A stretch of DNA of 64,000 nucleotides, taken from positions 3,014,576 to 3,078,575 of the forward strand of contig NZ_VUOC01000004.1 of NCBI RefSeq assembly GCF_008386695.1, read 5' to 3'. Of this stretch, positions 58,392 through 64,000 are shown piece by piece. The position numbers and the translations under genes are program-made. Source of the DNA: Chitinophaga agrisoli (GTDB lineage: Bacteria > Bacteroidota > Bacteroidia > Chitinophagales > Chitinophagaceae). Under the pieces are notes generated by a model. The model was not told the origin of the DNA, searched no databases, and worked only from the letters and a program-made list of their open reading frames with translations. The stretch's first letter is position 1. Each line of letters begins with the position of its first letter.

Positions 58392-58850
58392 TTAGAAATC
58401 ATCATCATCATCATCAAATCCCCTGTCATTGAACAGGTCCATGTCCTTAAATTCATCGTCAAAGCCCAGATCATCGTCATCATCGCCGGTTTTCTTTCCG
58501 GGACGTCCGCGGCGGGCTTTAGGCTTAGGCATATCAAACTCTTCGAAGTCGGGATCATAGTCCTCATCCTTCTCGCCTTTCTCCCAGTCATCGGAATCTT
58601 CGTCCAGCTCACCATCTTCGTCGTCTATATCGTCGTCATCGTCATCATCCTTGCTTTTACTTTTTGAGGCAGGCTTATCTGATTTTTTAGCAGCGGCAGA
58701 TTTGCGGGGAGTTTCTTCCTCGTCATCTTCCTCGTCCTCGTCATCTACTTCTTTTTTAGGTTTAGCAGCGGCCTTTGGGGGAGCGGCTTTGGTGGGTTTG
58801 GCAGAAGTAGTTTTTTTTGTCTCTTTTTCGTTATCAGATTTCGATTTCAT
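58392..58850 (-). CDS. Highly charged disordered protein with AT-hook-like motif
   Basis: A 152-residue protein with no globular domain in sight. Residues 1-33 are Lys/Ala/Pro/Thr-rich, ~34-105 are dominated by Asp and Glu with Lys/Ser interruptions, an AT-hook-like core RRGRPGKK lies at 113-120, and ~123-152 are again Asp-rich, ending DDDDDF. It may bind the DNA minor groove weakly, or act as a histone-chaperone-like or nucleoid-associated protein. That is inference; low complexity makes homology claims unsafe. It lies 93 bases downstream of purA and 72 bases upstream of pabB on the same strand. Confidence 0.72.
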   Translation of the reverse strand: MKSKSDNEKETKKTTSAKPTKAAPPKAAAKPKKEVDDEDEEDDEEETPRKSAAAKKSDKPASKSKSKDDDDDDDIDDEDGELDEDSDDWEKGEKDEDYDPDFEEFDMPKPKARRGRPGKKTGDDDDDLGFDDEFKDMDLFNDRGFDDDDDDF

Positions 58851-58888
58851 AATAGGTCACTTATTTCTTGAGCGTAAAGTTTTAACAG

Positions 58889-58938
58889 TTTTTTTTATTC
58901 GCCAAATTTTTTTTCTCTCTTTTTTTTAGTACTTTTTT
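58889..58938. other. Phased A/T tracts (probable bent DNA)
   Basis: Four T runs (58889-58896, 58907-58914, 58920-58927, 58933-58938) with centres 18, 13 and 12 bases apart lie between purA and the acidic protein gene. They probably curve the DNA and may serve as an upstream promoter element for the acidic protein gene or as the purA 3' end. Confidence 0.4.
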
Positions 58939-58943
58939 AGGTT

Positions 58944-60227
58944 TTATTGCTCCAGTATCTGATCTCTTCCAGGCCCGTTGGAAACGAATTTCACGGGCAC
59001 GTGCAGATAGTCTTCCACTGCTTTCACAAATGCTTTCATCTCTCCCGGTAACTCGTTGTAATGCTTGCTGTTGGCAGCGGCCTCATTGCTCCAGCCGTTA
59101 TGCTTTTCCCATACGGGCTTAACGTTCGTGTTAGTAAGCTGGAAAGGCATCTGGCGGGTAGTGGTGCCATCCACTTCATAGGCGGTACAGGCATATACTT
59201 CATCAAAGGCGTCCAGTACATCGCTTTTGGTCATTACCAGCTGGGTAACGCCGCTGAGCATACAGGTATAGTCGAGGGCTACCAGGTCAATCCATCCGCA
59301 GCGGCGGGGACGGCCGGTAGTAGCGCCAAACTCGCGGCCTATTTCGCGCAGCTTCTCGCCGGTGGCGTCATGCAGCTCTGTAGGGAACGGACCACCGCCT
59401 ACACGGGTACAATATGCCTTGGTAACGCCAATCACTTCCCGTATCCATTTGGGCGCTATGCCCAGGCCGGTACATACGCCGGCAGAGATCGTGCTGGAAG
59501 AGGTAACGAAAGGATAAGTGCCAAAGTCTACGTCCAGCATACTGCCCTGGGCGCCTTCTGCCAATACCTGCTGACCGGCTTTGAGCTTCTCATTCAGGAA
59601 GTATTCCCCGTTGACGATATTCATCTCCTTCAGGAAATCGACTGCGGTAAAGAAATCCTTTTCCCAGGCGGCCACATCTTCCAAGATACCACTTTCAGCG
59701 AGGAAATCATACCCCTGTAACAGGTGCATATGTTTTGCCTTCAGCTTTTCGTATTTATCCTTAAAATCGGGCGACAGGATATCGCCCACCCGCAGGCCAT
59801 TACGGCCGGTCTTATCCATATAGGCAGGGCCTATGCCTTTCAGCGTAGAGCCTATTTTCTCATGTCCTTTGGCGGTTTCGGAAGCTTTGTCCAGCGCGCG
59901 GTGCGTAGGTACGATCACATGCGTTCTTTCCGCAATAAAAAGGTTTGCCTTCAGGTTCACGCCCAGCGCAGTCACTTCGTCACATTCCTTGCGGAAGGTA
60001 ACGGGGTCCAGCACTACCCCATTGCCTATGAGGTTAACGGTGTTTTTGTGGAATACCCCGGAAGGAATGGTGTGCAACACTACCTTCTTATCATTGATAT
60101 ACAGGGTATGGCCGGCGTTAGGTCCACCCTGGAAGCGGGCTATCACGTCATATTTACCTGCAAAATAGTCCACGATCTTCCCCTTGCCTTCATCTCCCCA
60201 TTGCAGGCCTAACAAAACATCTATCAT
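58944..60227 (-). CDS. purA: Adenylosuccinate synthetase
   Basis: A 427-residue cytosolic enzyme that converts IMP, aspartate and GTP to adenylosuccinate, the first committed step to AMP. The GTP-binding opening MIDVLLGLQWGDEGKGKIVD, the IMP-binding segments RFQGGPNAGHTLY and GIGPAYMDKTGRNG, and the C-terminal FPTELHDATGEKLREIGREF and TTGRPRRCGWIDLV are complete. Typical length and start. A TAnnTTTG element lies about 30 bases upstream. Confidence 0.97.
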   Translation of the reverse strand: MIDVLLGLQWGDEGKGKIVDYFAGKYDVIARFQGGPNAGHTLYINDKKVVLHTIPSGVFHKNTVNLIGNGVVLDPVTFRKECDEVTALGVNLKANLFIAERTHVIVPTHRALDKASETAKGHEKIGSTLKGIGPAYMDKTGRNGLRVGDILSPDFKDKYEKLKAKHMHLLQGYDFLAESGILEDVAAWEKDFFTAVDFLKEMNIVNGEYFLNEKLKAGQQVLAEGAQGSMLDVDFGTYPFVTSSSTISAGVCTGLGIAPKWIREVIGVTKAYCTRVGGGPFPTELHDATGEKLREIGREFGATTGRPRRCGWIDLVALDYTCMLSGVTQLVMTKSDVLDAFDEVYACTAYEVDGTTTRQMPFQLTNTNVKPVWEKHNGWSNEAAANSKHYNELPGEMKAFVKAVEDYLHVPVKFVSNGPGRDQILEQ

Positions 60228-60255
60228 AATTTGTGTACGTTTAGAAAAGAAGTGG

Positions 60256-60263
60256 CAAAATTA
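60256..60263 (-). promoter_or_regulatory. -7 element of purA promoter
   Basis: TAATTTTG on the minus strand, about 29 bases before the purA start, the same octamer as at purQ. The -33 position is T-rich (TTTT) and not a perfect TTTG. The purQ palindrome is not repeated here. Confidence 0.5.
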
Positions 60264-60396
60264 AGTAAAAACTAAAAAGGAAAAAGGAAAAATGCCCGGG
60301 GCAGAAAATGGACGGCCGCAGGCTGGTACAGGGACTGACAGCAGGCTTTGGAGGCTACACTGTTTTTCTTTTTACTTTTTACTTTTTATTTTATTC
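60262..60396. repeat. A-rich / T-rich word arms between purA and rel
   Basis: AAGTAAAAACTAAAAAGG (from 60264) and TTTTTACTTTTTACTTTTTA (from 60370) form approximate inverted arms about 75 bases apart, in the gap between the rel stop and purA start. The words match those at 48882-48932. The intervening bases show no gene. Confidence 0.45.
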
Positions 60397-62634
60397 CTCC
60401 AGGCGGTTGATGGACTGGATACCATCCAGCGTGCCCAGGCGCTCTACCAGCTCATCCAGCTCCTCCTTATCATGTACGAACACCTTGATAAGGCCCTCGA
60501 ACAGCCCTTCCCTGGACTCGATCGTAAGGGCGGCTATATTGATCTTGAGCTCACCGGAGATGATATTGGTGATCTTATGGATAACGCCCACATCATCCAT
60601 CCCAATGATCCGGATCCCGGTGAGGAAGGAGATCTCGCGGTTCTTGACCCATTTGGTCTTTACCACGCGGTGGCCGTAGTTGGCCAGCAGCTGCGCGGCA
60701 TTGGGACAGTTGGTACGGTGGATCTTCAGGCCTTCGCTGGCGGTGATGAAGCCAAATACGTCATCGCCGGGTATAGGACGACAGCAATTGGCCAGCTTGT
60801 AGGCGATCTTATCAGAGCTTTCGCCAAAGATGAGGAGCTCCGCATCCTTTTTGCTGGGCAGCTGGTGATGCTTGAGGTGCTCTTCCGGCGTATGCTCCAC
60901 CGGTTTTACCGGTTTGGGCGGTTCCAGCTTATCCCCCAGCACGCTGAACTGTTTCAGCTCTGACAGGTCTATATTCTTAATGGCTATCTGATAGTACAGG
61001 TCTAACGGCGAGGGCTGTTTATAGAACTGCACCAGCTCGTTGATGTTATACTGGCTGGCGGAGATCTTCAGGTGGTCCAGCTTACGCTCCAGCGCGGCCT
61101 TACCGTCCATGGCTATCTGGCGCTTCTCTTCCTTGAGGGCGTCTTTGATCTTGGATTTGGCTTTGGCTGTTAGCACAAAGTTGAGCCAGTCTTCGGAAGG
61201 TTTTTGTTTGTTGGAGGTAATGATCTCCACCTGGTCGCCGCTGCGCAGTTTATGGCTCAGGGGCACCAGCTTGTAATTCACCTTGGCGCCTATACACTTA
61301 TTGCCGATGGCGCTGTGTATGGCATAAGCAAAGTCCAGGGAGGTGGAGCCCACAGGCAGGATCTTCAGATCACCTTTGGGGGTGTATACATAGATCTCTT
61401 CTGTAAAGAGGTTGCTCTTAAAATCGGCCAGGAAGTCCAGGGTATTGGAGTCCGGGTTGTTCAGTATCTCGCGGATCTGGGCAAACCAGGTGTCAAATTT
61501 GGATTCCTGGGTAGCGTTCTGGTTGCCTTCCTTATACTTCCAGTGGGCGGCCAGGCCTTTTTCCGCATAGTCGTTCATACGCTTGGTGCGGATCTGCACT
61601 TCCACCCATTTACCCTGGGGGCCCATCACGGTTACGTGCAGGGCCTCATAACCATTGGATTTAGGGTTGCTGAGCCAATCACGGGTACGTTCCGGGCTGG
61701 GATGGTAGAAGTCCGTGATGATGGAATATACTTTCCAGCAATCGGCCTTTTCCTTATCCACGGCGGAGTTAAGGATGATACGGATGGCAAAAAGGTCATA
61801 TACTTCCTCAAAGGCCACGCCTTTGGTCTTGATCTTATTCCAGATGGAGTGGATGGACTTGGGACGGCCATGGATCTCAAAATCAAAGCCTTCTTCGCCC
61901 AGCACTTCCTTGATAGGTTTGATGAACTCGTTGATATAACGGGTGCGCTCGCGTTTGGTCTCCTTTAGCTTTTTGGCAATATCCCGGTAGGTTTGCTGCT
62001 CCGTGTATTTCATGGAGAGGTCTTCCATCTCGGACTTGATGTTGTACAGGCCCAGGCGGTGCGCCAGGGGGGAGTAGATAAACACCGTTTCGGAGGCTAT
62101 CTTCAGCTGTTTTTCCCGGCTCATGCTATCCAGGGTACGCATGTTATGCAGGCGGTCTGCCAGCTTGATGAGGATCACGCGGGGATCATCTGCCAGGGTC
62201 AGTAGTATTTTCTTGAAGTTCTCTGCCTGTGCGGTGCTGGTATTGGAATCGATTACGGTAGATATTTTGGTAAGGCCATCTACGATATGGGCTATCTCTG
62301 TACCGAACTCGCGTTCTACGTCTTCCAGGGTCACTTCCGTATCTTCTACGGTATCGTGCAGTAAGGCGCAGATGGCGGAACGTACGCCCAGGCCGATCTC
62401 TTCCACACAGATCTGGGCCACGGCCAGGGGATGGAGGATATAGGGCTCTCCGGATTTACGCCGCATGTCTTTATGTGCATCGGCCGCCATTTCGAAGGCG
62501 GTACGTACCAGTTCCCGGTCGCCTTTTTTGAGGCGGGGCTTCAGGGCTCTTAATAATGCGCGGTATTGACGGACTATTTCCTTCTTCTCCTGCTCTTCGT
62601 CTAAGTTATATTTTTGTACTGCCACTGTTTCCAT
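60391..62634 (-). CDS. rel: Bifunctional (p)ppGpp synthetase/hydrolase
   Basis: A 747-residue RelA/SpoT-family enzyme controlling the stringent response. The HD hydrolase domain (~45-195) keeps YILHPLAVAQIC and LLHDTVEDTEV, so it should degrade (p)ppGpp. The synthetase domain (~250-365) keeps RPKSIHSIWNKIK, YDLFAIRIIL, GYEALHVTV and EVQIRTKRMNDYAE. The TGS domain (~400-465), a zinc-finger-like region (LANCCRPIPGDDV) and the C-terminal ACT domain (~670-747) complete the architecture. Both activities look intact. Start at METVAVQKYNL; a TTG nine codons upstream is less likely. Confidence 0.96.
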   Translation of the reverse strand: METVAVQKYNLDEEQEKKEIVRQYRALLRALKPRLKKGDRELVRTAFEMAADAHKDMRRKSGEPYILHPLAVAQICVEEIGLGVRSAICALLHDTVEDTEVTLEDVEREFGTEIAHIVDGLTKISTVIDSNTSTAQAENFKKILLTLADDPRVILIKLADRLHNMRTLDSMSREKQLKIASETVFIYSPLAHRLGLYNIKSEMEDLSMKYTEQQTYRDIAKKLKETKRERTRYINEFIKPIKEVLGEEGFDFEIHGRPKSIHSIWNKIKTKGVAFEEVYDLFAIRIILNSAVDKEKADCWKVYSIITDFYHPSPERTRDWLSNPKSNGYEALHVTVMGPQGKWVEVQIRTKRMNDYAEKGLAAHWKYKEGNQNATQESKFDTWFAQIREILNNPDSNTLDFLADFKSNLFTEEIYVYTPKGDLKILPVGSTSLDFAYAIHSAIGNKCIGAKVNYKLVPLSHKLRSGDQVEIITSNKQKPSEDWLNFVLTAKAKSKIKDALKEEKRQIAMDGKAALERKLDHLKISASQYNINELVQFYKQPSPLDLYYQIAIKNIDLSELKQFSVLGDKLEPPKPVKPVEHTPEEHLKHHQLPSKKDAELLIFGESSDKIAYKLANCCRPIPGDDVFGFITASEGLKIHRTNCPNAAQLLANYGHRVVKTKWVKNREISFLTGIRIIGMDDVGVIHKITNIISGELKINIAALTIESREGLFEGLIKVFVHDKEELDELVERLGTLDGIQSINRLEE

Positions 62635-62673
62635 TAGGACTAAAGTTACGATTTTATGCAATACGAAACCAGT

Positions 62674-62699
62674 GGCTAGCTGTTGGCTATTAGCTGTTT
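62674..62699. repeat. TTAGCTGTT spacer words
   Basis: TGGCTAGCTGTTGGCTATTA followed by GCTGTT. The stop codon of the 2H phosphoesterase gene (TAA on the minus strand, 62690-62692) and its last two codons lie within the repeat. Same family as at 8272, 34283 and 36227. Confidence 0.5.
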
Positions 62700-63508
62700 A
62701 CTTTCTCCCCTCCCAGCCTGCATTTCTGCAGCACTTCCCAGGACACGCCGTTATGGCGCAGGAAATACAGGTTATTTACTTTAAAGGACATTTTGAAGGG
62801 CCGGTGCTCATAGGCCGGCCAGGCGGCCTCCAGCTGTTCGCCGGTAAGGTCTTTGAAGGCCACGGTGATGTGGGGGTTGAATTTATCGCGGGCCAGCATG
62901 TTGCTGAAGCCAAATTCCTTGCGGAGGTAGCCCATCAGCTGCTGGTGCACATCCATAATAACCCCTTGCTGCTCTACTTTTATGTAAAGGATATGCTGTT
63001 CTTTACGGGGGTACACGCCAAATCCGTTAAGGGTTACCTCAAAGGGGGACAGACTGGCGGCAAATTCCGTGAGGCCGGCGGTAAATGGCTTTTCAAGTAA
63101 GGGATCTGCGGTGAAGGGCACCTGCAGGGTAATATGGGGCAGTACTTTTACGGCATGGCGGGCGCCATACTGCTCCGCAAACTCCTGTTTCAGGCGGATG
63201 ATCTCTTTCCCGGCTTCTGCGGTAGGCAGCAGGGCGATAAAATAGATCTTATTATCAGGTTTAGGGGGGCGGGGCGCTTTATTAAACCTCTTTTTTGGGG
63301 AAAAGCGGTTAGGGCCCTGGTTAAACCGGCGATCCTGGTGGCCGCTGTTGCCGCGGTCTGCACCCGGGCGGTTCCAGTTGTCCTGGTTGCCGCGGTCCGG
63401 TCCGGGGCGGTTCCGGTTATCCTGGTTACCGCCATATCCGCCGGGGTTGGTTGGCCGGTTATAGCCCACCCGGGGCCTTTGGGGTTGTTCTCGTCTATTA
63501 AAGTTCAT
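62690..63508 (-). CDS. 2H phosphoesterase (2'-5' RNA ligase family) with Arg/Gly/Asn-rich tail
   Basis: A 272-residue protein. Residues ~86-265 form a 2H phosphoesterase domain of the RNA ligase/cyclic phosphodiesterase superfamily, with both catalytic motifs: PHITLQ (His125, Thr127) and PHITVAF (His213, Thr215). Family members open 2',3'-cyclic phosphate or join 2'-5' RNA ends. Residues 1-82 are disordered and repetitive, rich in Asn, Arg, Gly, Pro and Asp, with recurring NRPGxDRGNQDN units resembling RNA-binding RGG tails. The start ATG gives MNFNRREQPQRP. An RNA substrate is inferred. It lies upstream of rel on the same strand. Confidence 0.85.
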   Translation of the reverse strand: MNFNRREQPQRPRVGYNRPTNPGGYGGNQDNRNRPGPDRGNQDNWNRPGADRGNSGHQDRRFNQGPNRFSPKKRFNKAPRPPKPDNKIYFIALLPTAEAGKEIIRLKQEFAEQYGARHAVKVLPHITLQVPFTADPLLEKPFTAGLTEFAASLSPFEVTLNGFGVYPRKEQHILYIKVEQQGVIMDVHQQLMGYLRKEFGFSNMLARDKFNPHITVAFKDLTGEQLEAAWPAYEHRPFKMSFKVNNLYFLRHNGVSWEVLQKCRLGGEKVNS

Positions 63509-63551
63509 GACAAAATTAATTACAGTGGGTTTAACACCTTTTTGAGGTTAG

Positions 63552-64000
63552 TTAGTGCTCCTTACTATCTGTTTCTTCCGGGATATTTAAACGGAAACCA
63601 ACATTATGTAAGGTTTCCAATTGTATCTGGGGGTCTGCCCTGAAGTGTTTGCGCATTCTGGTGACAAAAACGTCCATGCTCCGGCCACTAAAGAAACCGT
63701 CTTTGCCCCATACGTTCAGCAGTATCTCTTCCCGCTTCAGGATCTGGTTGGCGTTTTCCCTGAAGTACCTGATCAGGGCCAGTTCCCTGGGGGTGATAGT
63801 ACCTATGACGCTTCCTTCTTCATTCTTTACATTCAGGAATTCCGCATTAAAGGTAAGTTTCCCCAGGGTGAACTCACTGCTTTCATTATACTGCCGGGGC
63901 AAGCTCCTTTTAAGGAACACGCGGATGCGGGCAACCAGCTCTTCGAAGCTGAAAGGTTTGGTGATGTAGTCATCACCTCCAATGCGGAATCCTTCCAGAC
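63552..64000 (-). CDS. OmpR-family response regulator, 5' end outside window
   Basis: The open frame continues to the window edge, so the N-terminus is missing. What is visible is the end of a receiver domain (GGDDYITKPFSFEELVARIR, with the conserved Lys of DYxxKP) and a complete winged-helix DNA-binding domain (about the last 100 residues: LTFNAEFLNV, ITPRELALIRYF, VWGKDGFFSGRSMDVFVTRMR, NVGFRLNIPEE). It is the output half of a two-component system; the sensor kinase is not visible. The end of the protein is 43 bases from the start of the 2H phosphoesterase gene. Confidence 0.93.
   Translation of the reverse strand, partial: LEGFRIGGDDYITKPFSFEELVARIRVFLKRSLPRQYNESSEFTLGKLTFNAEFLNVKNEEGSVIGTITPRELALIRYFRENANQILKREEILLNVWGKDGFFSGRSMDVFVTRMRKHFRADPQIQLETLHNVGFRLNIPEETDSKEH

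Noticed and set aside
58651-58929. A poly-Ser frame on the plus strand
   Set aside because: It is the complement of the Asp/Glu codon runs of the acidic protein and has no independent support.
1-64000. tRNA, rRNA, CRISPR, prophage or integrative element
   Set aside because: None was seen by eye. tRNA cloverleafs can be missed without a covariance search, so absence of tRNA genes is not proven.

Overview
The window comes from a Bacteroidota chromosome, most likely Chitinophagaceae (Chitinophaga-like). The evidence is a SusC/SusD pair driven by an ECF sigma factor and FecR anti-sigma factor, a secreted nuclease with a type IX secretion (T9SS) sorting domain, an OmpA-like porin with thrombospondin-type calcium repeats, a 14-subunit complex I operon with the short form of NuoG, and several promoters of the Bacteroidota type (TTTG or TTG, about 19 bases, TAnnTTTG). 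It reads as core chromosome. I saw no phage, transposase, integrase, CRISPR array, rRNA or tRNA.

Layout. 1-9141: part of a large secreted protein, the potassium transporter Kup, a major OmpA-family protein, a polyprenyl diphosphate synthase, RecJ and a lipoprotein esterase. 9259-16239: HtpG, a divergent T9SS-secreted nuclease with four 11-bp repeats that look like a Pho box in the shared upstream region, then the rpsF-rpsR-rplI ribosomal operon. 16349-20472: a cluster suggestive of D-amino-acid/dipeptide catabolism (M19 dipeptidase, D-threonine aldolase/D-serine dehydratase-like enzyme, RidA) and a lone MacB/FtsX-like permease. 20645-34135: complete nuoA-N on the minus strand, with an extra 66-residue two-helix membrane protein between nuoE and nuoF. 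34344-39208: two tandem paralogous TPR proteins, a PstS-like lipoprotein and a small membrane protein. 39650-41529: low-molecular-weight phosphatase and hisS. 41697-45037: DsbD with an apparently dead N-terminal domain, a separate secreted DsbD N-domain protein that keeps the cysteines, and purQ. 45228-48894: a polytopic membrane protein, a secreted protein with a Tyr/Trp-rich insert, and a TIGR01777-type epimerase. 48920-56880: a trans-envelope signalling and uptake locus, transcribed sigma, fecR, susC, susD, phosphodiesterase. 56952-64000: pabB, an acidic AT-hook-like protein, purA, a Rel/SpoT enzyme, a 2H phosphoesterase with an Arg/Gly/Asn-rich tail, and the end of an OmpR-type response regulator.

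Looking between genes, spacers repeatedly carry short word-like sequences (TTAGCTGTTAGC, AATTACGAATT, AAAAAGTAAAAAG, GGTGAAAAAT types). These often form hairpins and often overlap stop codons. Other notable structures are a perfect 17-bp inverted repeat that would fold over the pabB start codon, an 84-bp imperfect palindrome beside dsbD, and a 16-bp palindrome across the purQ promoter. None of these could be searched against other genomes here, so their novelty is unproven.
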